A stretch of DNA of 64,000 nucleotides from Trichoplax sp. H2 (taxonomy: Eukaryota > Placozoa > Uniplacotomia > Trichoplacea), in assembly GCA_003344405.1 (NCBI GenBank), contig NOWV01000027.1:186001-250000 (forward strand), in the 5' to 3' direction. The stretch's first letter is position 1. Every line of letters starts with the position of its first letter. The translations under genes and the position numbers were made by a program. This document shows positions 13,603 to 24,741 of this stretch, piece after piece. The notes beneath the pieces were generated by a model. It searched no databases and was not told the DNA's origin. It saw only the letters and a program-made list of their open reading frames with translations.

Positions 13603-16600
13603 TCATGATATGGTTGATTTATTGTTCATAAAGGGCCGTAGAACTTCAGGAATTTTAATACTACCGTCCTGTAAGATACACGGAAATTGAGGAACTTAAT
13701 AATTTTACTGATTATGATGCAAAAAAGGTGTTGACTTGCATAAAGTATCTTTCAAATCAAAATCGATCATATTTCGTATATGCATGACTACAATCAAGGA
13801 GGTTTTAGATCGTGTAATTTTATTGCTTTACTATTTAAATTTCGTTATAACCTGCTGTTGAAAATTCTCTAGAATGCTGATAATCAGTCTTGGAATAGCA
13901 CATGCAGTAGCATTAACCTAAATGTTATACGAGTTGAAAAATGAACGCTTTAAACACAAAATTGTAATCGTACTTTATAAATATCAAAACTTTCTTAAAA
14001 TTTATATTTACCAAAGTGGTATTTAGTGAATAACATACCGTATGGACAAACTGACGACCTCTATGCTTAGCTTTAGAACCTTTATATTGGATGTTTAGGC
14101 GTCTACTTTGATAATCTGTGCAGTTAGAGGCACTAGATATCTGCACAATAGTAAGATTATGATCGTAAATTATTTTGTCTATGAGTAAATAAAACAGACT
14201 AGTGGGATTCTAAATAATAAACAGTTATGAAAAGATAAGTTAAAATATATTCATTCCGCTATATAATTATCCTTACTTCACCATAATTATTTCTGCCTGG
14301 CATCCAAGCTTCAATATCGAATTTTCTATAGGCTGAGCTGCTAAGTTCTGCCGTAGGCATGTCTAAAATTCTGGTATAAGTAAGCCAAAAGAATGCATTC
14401 AATATATATTTTATGTTTGCCGAATTTAGAGTTGTCTATGATTTACCTAGCATGTAAGCCTAAGTTCGAATAAAGATCTTTTTGTATCTCCACAAACTCA
14501 TTAAATAACGCGTCGCTTTCATTGTGACCTTCATTAGTAGTTATACCAAACATTTCCACCTGTCGTGTAATGTTATAAGTTAGTGAGTGATAGACTCGTA
14601 TAAGTGCAAATTACGGGTAATAGAACTATATTGTATTAGTAACATAATGATGTACTTTTGTAAATTGATGTAAACGATACAAGCCGCGCTCTTCGGAAGT
14701 GTGTCTCGCTTTAGTAAAGAATGATAACAGTATCGTTAATATTAAGTTAATTTTTACTAAAAGCAATAGATTTTATCACTAGATATATACTATAATATAC
14801 CAGCTTCAGCGCGAAAGCAGTGGCTAACGGCTACATATCTGCAATGCAAAGTGCACGCCTTAATTACTAATTAATTAAAGTTTGGGTAAGTTACCAGTAT
14901 GCTTGAAAACAATGATATATTTACTCTTTTGTCACTATGTGCTATATATCTGTATATTTGTGCTGTGTATGGAATATACTTATTTCTAACCTTAAAGGGA
15001 GATCTTTCGCGTCTAACATTGAATCCATAAACATTCCTAAAAATGCAAAGTGCTTACTTATAAAATCAATGTTCCAATGAATATTTTTATACTTACCGCA
15101 TAAAGGGATTTCTGAAGTTCCAGCGAGGCGTAATTCACCGTGGCTGGGATCAAGGCTATATATCTTTTCATATTAAATAAAATTGTAACTACAACATGGG
15201 ATTTTTATTTGATACGCATGTATGAGGCTAATGAACACGGTTTTTACTTTCGTAACTTTTCAATACCTGAGCATGTTCAGTTCTTGGATGATATCCACAT
15301 CCTTCCTAAATTGACATATAGTATGAAAGAGAATTTTTCATTATAGTTAAATACTATGCGGTTGCGCATAAAGTTTTATAAGTAAAATTGACGTTAACTT
15401 ACTATAAGCCTAGGTTTGACGATATCTGGAGGCAGAATTGTAGTAAAACCCTAGAATGAAGAGAAGTCAAATGATAAAGTATTTCACTTGTGAAACTTTA
15501 GTAGGAGCGCACTGAAGTTATATGAGGCAGTAGCCATCTAAGAATACCTTCTGTGTAAGCTTTTGGATTGCGTACTGAATAATTGCCAACTCCAATAGAG
15601 CGGCATCTCCTAATAAATAGCAAAATTTCGGATCGCTCTGAAGTGCAGCAGATCTAAATTCGATATTAATAGTAGTTAGCTGCTTATAATAGATGATCTA
15701 TTTGATAGTAAGTCAATCGAATTTTGAAAAATGGTAGACAAGTTACGAGTTAATTAAGCTATTGCATATACCGAAATAAATTCAATTTTTCGCCAATTTG
15801 TATATGATTTTTCAAATCCAAGTCAAATACTAAAATGATGAATGGGATAATTGTGCAGTGTTATTACATCATTCATTTTTTATAAGTTTACCTCATTGAT
15901 TGAAATAAATAATCTGGAGAGATATACTAATCAATCGTAACTTGCATTACAGACCAGGTTTATCTCCAAAAGTGCTTAAAATGGTTGCATTTTCTTCGTC
16001 TCCAATTGGCTTTAGCAAGAGAAAATGAAGTTCTACATGAGACTGTCACAAAAATTGATATTCAGACATTATTTTACCGTATCTGGGTGAGTATCATTCG
16101 GAATTTTCGACGCAGCTTCAAACAACTGATTTTCGTAATGTAATTTTGTATCCTGTGATGCCATAGATTTCAATTTTAGTATTAGAAATTTAAAACTTTA
16201 CACCATTATTTTAGAGCGCGATAGTGATGTACAGTACAACTTAGGATATGTCTAATTCGACCTGTATATATACTGTGCAATGATGCTTATTTTAAGGTAT
16301 TAATCAATGAATTAAAAGCGATATGGTGTTTTACTTCCCTACCTCCAGTTGTGGCATTTTCTCTTTTATTTTCTTACCTAAATCGACAAGTTTTACATAG
16401 TCATCCTCACCTTTTTTGACCTATTAAAAAACAGAGCTAGTTAAGTATTGCTTTATCTACACCACCTCGTGTTTTGTAGAGATTATCTATTTTATTGGTT
16501 AACTATTCACCTCTTGTAGCTTAATTTTCTTTGATATTTCATTTCTCTCATGTCGTAATGCAGAAATTTCTGTACATATTTTGCCAAATTTGTTATGCAA

Positions 16601-17463
16601 TTTTACCTGATAACATAGATGGATATTTAACTGTCTTAATTTTTGAAAAGTTATAATGTACTCGTACTGACGTTATAATATGTTGATTAGGGACTAATTT
16701 AGGGTAATCTTTAATTTTCTTAGTTGTGGCATATACTTGTATTTTTACGTCTGCTGCAGTCAGTCATGGCAAGGAAATAGACGTGAACTAGATGGAATTT
16801 TGACTCCAAAAACGAGTCAATTTTCATTGACACTCTATAGTCTGTACTATTCTGTAAGATGAGCAAAAATGCTTGCGACAAATGAAATCTTTAACTTTAG
16901 TGTGCTCAATTTCATTCATACAGCTATAGTCTATAAAGCATAAACTGTAACGAACTTTGCATGGACTGTCCGCGCGTAATCTTACTTGTTGAAAGCTTTA
17001 TCTGAGAGTACAGTAATAATGGTACTTGATAATTCTGAAAATGATTTCATTCTACAGTATTTTAGTCTACAGTTTGCTATGAACATTAACTTTATCAAAT
17101 TGATGATATTGGTATTGAGCGGAAGTGATTGCATGTAATACTGTACAGTATATAGCAATCTTCGTTTAGCAACTATCCAAGATCTGCTGATATGCATAAG
17201 CCAATCAGTAGTTTCTCAGCCTTTTATAGCCTATTCAACTCTTTTCTTACCACTTCGTCAATGTCAGCATCACAACATCGATTCTTAATATTTTCACGTA
17301 TAATATCAGTTTTTTTTCGATAATAATCGAAATCAAATATGGGTCTATAGCCAATGCCATCTTTTCGAAATAAATATGAAGAGAGAGCCTTGCAATGGAT
17401 TCGGCAAGAGCTCGGTGTGATCCACCTCCGGCGCACTGCTTTCATCATGGCGTTGATGGTCAA
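13603..17463 (-). CDS. SARS2: seryl-tRNA synthetase, mitochondrial type, 18 exons
   Basis: Charges tRNA-Ser with serine, by homology in mitochondria. Exons: 17463-17251, 16606-16511, 16420-16343, 16152-16078, 16009-15955, 15829-15772, 15653-15548, 15450-15403, 15305-15267, 15163-15097, 15036-14991, 14838-14801, 14708-14656, 14559-14447, 14370-14277, 14140-14039, 13917-13852, 13668-13603; 470 aa, against about 518 in human. A basic, Ser-containing N-terminus fits a targeting peptide. Residues about 80-130 form the tRNA-binding helical arm. Landmarks in order: [10 protein letters not shown] then [31 protein letters not shown], motif 2 ([11 protein letters not shown] then [16 protein letters not shown]), [19 protein letters not shown], motif 3 ([20 protein letters not shown]), [17 protein letters not shown] and [11 protein letters not shown]. 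All catalytic motifs look intact. It is head-to-head with the gene at 18134. Confidence 0.95.
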
Positions 17464-18133
17464 TTTTTAATCTACCTTAAACTTAATATTGGATGGGAAA
17501 ATTTTATAATCTACTATACCATAACCTAATGGTAGCACAGGATAAGAGTTTTAACGAATTAATTGCATCAAGTCAATTCTTTTAGCCGTCGTAGATTGCA
17601 ATAATTTTCTCAGCTTATAATTCAGATGCTCTAGTCTCTCTCGATTTCATTCATTGCAGCTAACGTGGAGCGGATTGCAGACTTTTAACAGGGAGCCTCG
17701 CGGTACGGACTGTGCACTGTACTATACAGTACAGTACCGTACGATTAGTTTTACTGTACGTCTGTACATCTTGTCCGTATAGTATGGTACTGTACTGTAG
17801 TGTTACATGTTATACTGTAGTAACTGTACTGTACTGTACTGTACAGTGTACAGTGTACAAGATGAGACACATTGTACTGTACTGTACACTGTATTGTACT
17901 GTAGGCCATCGAGGTCGCTATGATACATGTATGAGACTTCTGAATCGAATCACTCAACATTCCAACGACTTTTTTAGCCGTGGCAGTTCATTTCTCAAAG
18001 TTCCCACGTACTGTTTACATTGGAAAATTAAGTTATTCGAAAATAAATCTTAATTTGGATCAATAAGCGATTGGAATAAGCATCTTTCTAGAGTTCTCGA
18101 CGATGTCATGGTGGTGATTATCAAATTTCTAAG
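17464..18133. promoter_or_regulatory. divergent promoter gap between SARS2 and the 18134 gene
   Basis: The two start codons are 670 bp apart and face away from each other, so this gap must contain both promoters. No TATA box is convincing. Its main feature is the GTACT/AGTAC array at 17716-17903. Open frames at 17712-18053 (+) and 17751-17960 (-) are made by that repeat and are not genes. Confidence 0.5.
17716..17903. repeat. inverted pentanucleotide (GTACT)n/(AGTAC)n array
   Basis: Imperfect runs of the 5-mer GTACT and its reverse complement AGTAC are interspersed here. The clearest is an uninterrupted run near 17826-17843 that flips into ACAGTGTACAGTGTACA. GTAC is itself palindromic and both orientations are present, so the tract can fold on itself. 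The same motif recurs near 23971-24140, 52529-52614 and 54343-54607. Confidence 0.85.
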
Positions 18134-20660
18134 ATGATTAAGCGCCAATCGGGTAAAATGAAATGATGGTATTTCAATAATGCTTTAAATCAGTCAATTA
18201 ACATGGACTAGTAAGAAGACAGTAAAATAATGATCACCTAAACCTGTTTATCCATGCTCAATGAACAGGAATGGTTTACTATCATTGCTAATATTAGTTT
18301 TCTCTGTACTATATACTGTCATCAATTTGGATGGTATTGAAATAGAAGTAATCATTGAAATAAAGTAGTCTTACAATAACAGAATATATTACATGATTCA
18401 ATGAAAAGCGCAAAAAGGATTCAATTTTGATAGAGATAGAATAATGATTATCTTAATTTATGGAAAGTAATAATATTACAGCTTTAAAGGATAATCCATG
18501 GAAGACCGGGAAGGGTAAGAAGGAGGCACAATTGAGCTTACAACGAAGCGGTAAGGATGATCCATTCGTAATTTGAATTATTTGCCTACGCTATAATTGA
18601 TAGTTTTCATAACACACCAAACAAGCTTTTACGTAATATTGTAATGATAAACGATTAACGTGAATAGGCCATATCTTGCTATTAGTTTAATTCATTCATT
18701 TTTGTATTCAGTTTAATATACCTGTGCATACAGTAGTTAATTATAATAGTACGCCAGACTATGAAAATGAGTGCTTAATTAATAGGCTCGTATTATCATG
18801 GCTTCTACTGTTAGTTTTAATGATGCGTCAGAGTATGAGAACTAATGGCTTAATATTATATACTCGTATTATAATCGTAGGTTTTATCCCCAAAACTGTT
18901 AGCACGACTGGAGGTCATGATATCGTTAGCAGCCATATGAAATCTCATTACAATCGAATTACCGGTGCTAAATGTAATTTTAAAAAATAATACTTTGCTA
19001 TCCCAATTTTTCTTGTACGCTATTATTATCCTTCAAGTGCACATTAAAACTTTTATTATTATCCTGTCTCGTTATCCGCTATACTAATACTGTTATCTTG
19101 CTTTAGCACGAACTGATACGTCTGCTCCAAAATCTCTTGTTGTCAATCCAAGGCGTAAGATAAATATCATTTAATCTCAATAACCATTAAAAGAGATTAA
19201 TACCTTCATTTTGTTTTCGACTGTAGGCCATAGTCGTAAAGGAACCTCAACATTTGATTCTACAGGTTCCGTATATGCTGGACTGCCCCAATCTGCACGT
19301 AGCATGAAAGGACGTAGTCTACTAAATTCACGTCCTATGTCTGCTCGTACTGCGCCAGAAACAAGCACAAAGGATGTTAATAAGAGTACTACCAAGGTTG
19401 TACTTGTATTGTACAATAAATATAACTAAGATTTGTATGTTATATTGCCTTTTTACAATAGATATGGATCCCTTAAAATCACTAACGTATTAAACTAAAC
19501 TATAGGAACAGGGGAGCAATTATAAGCGGAAAGTGTCTCAAAAGAAATCAAAATCTGCAATAGCTGTCGATGTGAATTCTACAAATATAGCTGATACACC
19601 CGTTATGTCAAATTATATTGATCATCCTACACCTGATATGAATGAACAAGACGAAGCCGACGATGGACCTTCTAAGTAATATAACTCATAGATGATAAAA
19701 TGAATAAAAATGTTTTTTATGTTACTGACTTGATATTGCTTCAATTTAATTAGAGAAAAATTGGCAGAATATTTGATCTTAAAATATGGTGTTAAATCGA
19801 GTAAGAAAGCTAAGCAACAAGAGCGTAAAGGACAACAATCGCAGCTGTTTTCAAATAGTGTACAAAAAGTCCCATCTAGGTAGAGTCATCTGTCATATTG
19901 AAACCATTTTCAGGTTTAAAATCTCACTTAGCCTGTATTACGATAAAAATCTTAGAATTACGCATGAGGTTAAGGATGATCCAAATAGAATTACGTCTAC
20001 AAGATTAGGAAATTATGATTTTCAAGGCAGTAGTGTTAGAGACCCTAATAACCTAAGAAGTAATGTCGACAATTGGCTAAACGATGCGAATGCTTCCGTC
20101 ATGGCAGAAGTGTAAGCTTTTCATAATTACTATTATCACTACTATTGTAAAATAATATATGGATACTTTAAAATGTACAGAAATTTAGAAATGGAATACT
20201 TGAAATTTATGTCTTCCCTCACAACCGATGTAATCTCTCGTGGAATTTTTTCTGATAGGTACAACTGAGCGTTAGCTCGTTAAACTGATATAAATTGTTG
20301 TGTCCTTAAATTGGTATAATATTTTATTTATTTGTTGCATCCTCTTACCTACAGATATATTAATCGTATCATTGAACAGCATATTCGAGACAATAGAGCT
20401 ACATTAAATGAAGTAAGTCCATATAATAATTTCTTAAGAAGTGTGCTATACTGTAGTCAATTAAAGTTTTCAATTTATGCATACATAGGTTACAGTTGTC
20501 TACTATTACTACATTTACTGTATTCATGTCAATTTCGGATGATGAATAGATATAAGTTCAGTAATACTGAAATCCACTTGTTACTTCTCGGGTTATCAAC
20601 TAGGATCACATGCGTGAATTGACAGAACAATTGAAAAGGGATCTCTGCATTCGCGATTAG
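18134..20660 (+). CDS. uncharacterised basic/coiled-coil protein, nine exons
   Basis: I do not recognise this family. Exons: 18134-18152, 18482-18550, 19107-19154, 19227-19396, 19506-19675, 19754-19879, 19914-20111, 20355-20412, 20604-20660; phases agree throughout and give 304 aa ending in TAG. The start (MIKRQS) is the weakest part: it was chosen because a 19-nt exon gives the right phase. Residues 1-130 are basic and rich in Ser/Thr (for example RSMKGRSLLNSRPMSART). An acidic patch follows (DMNEQDEADD), then KEKLAEYLILKYG, a Lys/Gln helix, a region containing DNWLNDANASVMAEVYINRI, and a charged C-terminal helix ending DHMRELTEQLKRDLCIRD. There is no signal peptide, membrane segment or enzyme motif. 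A cytoskeletal or ciliary adaptor is possible but not shown. It is divergent from SARS2 and convergent with WDR74. Confidence 0.68.
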
Positions 20661-20890
20661 GATTGTTTCCTCATAATTTAGGAACCTACTTGCGCACTTT
20701 GCGCATTACAACTACAGGATGCTCATTTTTAAATATTATAATGTCAATCCTCCTTATGTAAATAAACTACAATGTGTTTATCCGATGTTGCTGTGAATTG
20801 TATCGAATATTGTAGATCATAGTTTAAATTGTATTTCCAAATCTCCATTTTATTTACAAAATTTTTATACATACAATATAAACTATTTTC
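20661..20890. other. short convergent gap
   Basis: Only 230 bp separate the stop codons of the 18134 gene and WDR74, so their 3' untranslated regions are very short or overlap. The gap is AT-rich and contains no other feature. Confidence 0.6.
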
Positions 20891-23419
20891 CTAGTTGCTT
20901 GACTTTGTCTTCTTTTTTTCTGTATATGATAGAGATAATTTATTAATTCTATTGATACTAATGAATTGTATGAATTATCGATAATAATATGTACGTATAT
21001 TATATAAAATTATGTATGGACATACTGCGACTTCGCATCATTTTTTTGGGAAAATGTCGGTAACTTACTTTTTTGAGGTAATGAGTCTTCGATTACTTCT
21101 AATTCATCCCAAACGTCAGAAAGTTCACTATCATTGTCGTCATTTTCTGCTGTAGTACCACGTTCCCTCTTGCTTTTCTATTGGGAAATGATAGAAGGTA
21201 AAAATATGGCATCGTGATATCTACTTCACTCATTATTATGCCTATGAACAAAATATTAATGACATGCAGCAAGAGATATCAAACCTTAAATGATTGAGAA
21301 TGGAATAAAAGACTGTTTAACTTTGATTTCAAGTAAAACTGTGCGAAATAAGAAGTGAAAATTCAATTAGAAAATTTGATTATATCAGGTTGAAGTACCC
21401 TCATCCATCATACAATAAAAAGAATTCAGGAATTAATAAGGCCGTACTTTATATCTAGGCTGCCTTGACTCAAGATCAAACACTCTCAAATGCCTATCTA
21501 ACCCACAGGCTGCAATGGCATTTTCAGAGGGATGACAAGCAATTGACCGAATTGAACCTGTACAGCCTTTAAAATTGCCGACTGGACGTTCTAAATCCAA
21601 AAAATATTTTAGTTAATACGCGCTATGACGATTTGCAAACAGTATATCAACAAGTGTTTATAGCCTAGAACTTTACTTGATTTCAGATCAAATAACGTCA
21701 TAGTCCCTTTATTATCTCCCACGATAACTCTCCTAGCATTAGAATAAATGTTAGTCTCCTTTATCAATAAAGTAAAATGGAATTATACTCAGACAATTAG
21801 CGTAGATAAGAAACTTTTACCTTTGCTCAGGCTCGAGTGCGAGGGACAGAAGCGGGGAATTGCCCAATTCTGTTACAGAAACAGGTCGTCTTTGGGCTCT
21901 AGGATCGTAAACTTGAATCTGTGGTATTGGATTGGATTCAGACAATATAACAATGTCTTATTTGATATTTAATGAAGGATGCAGCATGAAAGAAATGTTC
22001 GACGATACCTTATGATATTTTGATACTGTGATGATTTCTGGTTGCTGATGATTACAAGGTAATATTGCAATATTGGTAATCCATACAGGTACTTGTAAAC
22101 CTAGCGAATCATTTGGCATCTAATATTGAAGGTATTATAATAGTTTAATAAGGTTATAACGACACGTATAGAAACTGCTAATATAAAGTGCATAAATACA
22201 TTTTTTGCTTTAAAGACAGCTTCCTTTGGTTTTGATAAATCCCATAGTTTTAGATTGTTTTGTTTTCCTCCAGTTGCTACTAACATAGGATTAAGTGGAT
22301 TAACCGTCATTCTTGAGGTTTGCCCTCCAGTATTTATTTCGGTCTACGGTGAAGTGATATAGTAATGATCGCGTGAAAATACGTATGATAAGATCGTTAA
22401 TTAAAGAATATAAAATATATTGCGGTTATCGCCGTACTAGATTAGAGTTCTCAGAATTGTAGCATAGCTTCCCTGAATCGAAGCAGCCGATGTAGCAACT
22501 AATATTAAAATAAAGGTATTAGCTGTGAAGGAGCAGTAACATTTTGTAGAGAGTAATAAATTTTAAATTTTACCCTTACCCATTGTGATGGTGAAGCCCA
22601 GTAAATTGACCTTTACCTACGAATTCGTTCCAGTTTGTAGTATAACTGCAAGTATCCGTATTAAAGTGTTTAATGCTACCACTTTGAAATCCTACACATA
22701 TCTTTGATAAATTGCAACAAAATACTTTAGTATTCTCAACACTCGCAGAGCTGAAATACGCGTATGTGTATTAACAGGGAATATAGCGCTAGCTAACTAG
22801 TGTTTACTGCATGAATTACTAAATATTCATTTAGTAATTCACGGTTTGCAGCTATAAGGTCAATATTGTTCCTACCTACTCCGAATTGTAAGCAAATAAC
22901 TTCGTGTACTTACCTCTTTTTCATAAGAATCTGTCCAACACATTGATAATATTTCTGGTGGGTTATCCGATGCCTTACAGTCTCCATAGCTGGAAGTGGA
23001 GTTATCTTTGAGTTGCACCCCTGATATATAAGGAGATAAAGTAAAGGTAATTACTAAATTATATATATTTACTTTGAGAACGTAATATGGGATGTTCGCC
23101 TAATCAAAGTATACAATGTATTTAGTGTAACCGGAATACGATTCAGGCTGTGCTAATTGACTCATTCCTGCTACCAATATCAGTTAACTTTAAAGATCAC
23201 TACTCTAACTAGACGTCTTGATTAATTCATTGTGCAGCTGTCCACTAGTTATGCTATAACATGTATGCACAAGTACGTATAGTACAATGTATTTCAATTA
23301 ATATTCAGTATCAATTTATGAAGGACTGTAGTATGAATAATTAATTCTGTTATGAGTAAATTTATGAGACCTTTTAAGATGCCAAGCTGACTTCCTATCC
23401 ATATATTGCAAGGATTCAT
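20891..23419 (-). CDS. WDR74: WD repeat protein 74, 60S ribosome assembly factor, 12 exons
   Basis: WDR74 (yeast Nsa1) is a nucleolar WD40 beta-propeller needed for pre-60S maturation with the NVL ATPase. Exons: 23419-23371, 23020-22914, 22734-22580, 22498-22438, 22343-22200, 22119-22009, 21918-21821, 21732-21677, 21590-21448, 21338-21285, 21177-21069, 20919-20891; 371 aa, human about 385. Landmarks in family order: NIWIGSQLGILKG at the N-terminus, VGFQSGSIKHF, LVATGGKQNNLKLWDLSKP, VFKAKN then NDSLGLQVPVW (the diagnostic WDR74 stretch), IQVYDPRAQRRPV, VIVGDNKGTMTLFDLKS, SIACHPSENAIAACGLDRHL, FYLKSKLNSLLF and VWDELE. The C-terminus is a Lys-rich KKKKTKSSN, typical of its nucleolar signal. The ATG is the first one before the conserved NIWIG; a short N-terminal extension from an upstream exon cannot be excluded. 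Confidence 0.93.
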
Positions 23420-24741
23420 TGGATAAAAATCTAGAACTAAAATGAAGAAAGGGCAAGTATAATGTATGGTTAGTACAGAGGATGTAGTATCATTTATTAT
23501 CGTACTAACAGTTGATTACAGTAAACGTTTAGTTTATAATACTGTATTTATTTTATGAGAAGGGTACAGACGGGTGTTATAATAATGATGATTCGGAAAA
23601 TCGATTTTCACATACAGGATTACTGCCATTGGATGTGCAAGTACGATTCAATATTACAAACTGTCAGCTAGATAACAGTACTATAATACAAGATTAAGAC
23701 CCATGTGCATTTGTGCAGTTATCTATTTACATTACCTTGTAAATCTATGCTTGCTATTGTTCAAATTCTATTTCAGTAGATTACTTTTAGGTCTATTAAT
23801 GCAAATGATATCAGATTTTCGATCAATTCAATTCATCAAGACTCCGCTTTTAATTTGCGCTAGGGATTGAACCGAGGCCTTACCGGAGGTGTGCAGTAGC
23901 TTTTATTAGCTGGTCTTGCAGGCAGGATGTACACGGTAGAGTTTGAGCGTAGCGAATGTTACGTTGCACTTACTGTACAGTACAGTACTGTACAGTACAT
24001 GCATGTACTGTACTGTATCAGCCATTTACAGTACTGTACTGTAGTGTACAGTACAGTACAGTATGGCGCACCTACAGTACAGTACAGTACAGTACAGTAC
24101 TGTACAGTACTGTGCAGCATGCATGCGAAGTACTGTACAGCGCGATTAACTTCGGTGACACTAAGGAAAATAAACTGCGCAGGTTAAATCAAGCCCAAAG
24201 TAGGTAAAATCTGATACGTAGATGTAGCCCAATAACTTAGCCTGTACATATAGATTTTGGACAGGAGTGTTAACAAATTGCCACTTTGAATTTTCGACAC
24301 CATCTTGCCATCGAAGTGAATCGCGTTCAGCAGCGAGAGATTGTCTTATAATTACTGTAATGGGTCGCAATTGGGTCTCATGTGGGTCTCATGTAGGTCT
24401 CTGACTCATCAAGTCATTACGGACTACTGTATGTACGGACTCGATGAAGGCCAGCCAAGGTCCTCAGCACAGTCATACAATACAGTACTGTACTATACTG
24501 AACACTCAGTGAACAGTACTGAATGTCACAACGACTAGCATACTGCAAAATACGTCAACTGACTGTACCGGGTGCGATTCATTCGCATATTGTGCGTGTT
24601 ATTTACTGGACGCAACGGGTCAGTCAGGCCTGGTCAGACGTGAAAATTAACAACTGACTTGTTACTAGTGTGACTGTGTAGTACGTGTTGTTGTGGTCAT
24701 GCGCCAGCTCAATTCCGACGTCGTCTAAGAAACGATCAGTC
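23420..24741. promoter_or_regulatory. divergent promoter gap between WDR74 and BIRC6
   Basis: These 1.3 kb separate two start codons facing away from each other. The gap holds a long GTACT/AGTAC array (23971-24140), a shorter copy near 24479-24497, and a small tandem repeat at about 24371-24405 in which GGGTCTCATGT occurs twice in a row followed by a partial third copy. A minus-strand frame at 24161-24370 looks mildly coding but has no ATG and no matching splice site. Confidence 0.5.
23971..24140. repeat. inverted pentanucleotide (GTACT)n/(AGTAC)n array
   Basis: This is the cleanest copy of the repeat. Blocks of AGTAC (about five in a row near 24074-24100) alternate with GTACT blocks, separated by GCATGC-type palindromes (CATGCATG near 23998, GCATGCATGC near 24117). 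The whole tract can pair with itself. Spurious open frames at 23927-24187 and 23956-24207 are translations of the repeat. Confidence 0.88.

Noticed and set aside
15952-16088. Plus-strand spliced-looking exon ([20 protein letters not shown]...) with good acceptor and donor
   Set aside because: It lies antisense across SARS2 exon 5 (16009-15955) and part of exon 4. The minus strand there encodes [18 protein letters not shown] in the correct phase, so the plus-strand frame is a shadow.
17712-18053. 113-codon frame rich in Tyr, Cys, Thr and Val
   Set aside because: It is produced by translating the GTACT/AGTAC repeat, as is the minus-strand frame at 17751-17960.
19177-19416. 79-codon minus-strand frame with a signal-peptide-like start (MYNTSTTLVVLLLTSFVLVS)
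   Set aside because: It is antisense to exon 4 (19227-19396) of the nine-exon gene at 18134, whose flanking splice sites and phase fit the plus strand. The minus frame has no splice partners.
23927-24207. Two overlapping plus-strand frames with TVQYSTVQY-type repeats
   Set aside because: Same cause: repeat translation, with no start context or splice support.
24161-24370. Minus-strand frame reading RDSLRWQDGVENSKWQFVNT
   Set aside because: Composition is mildly coding, but there is no ATG, the end does not match a donor in phase with WDR74 exon 1, and it abuts a repeat tract. It may be part of an untranslated exon.
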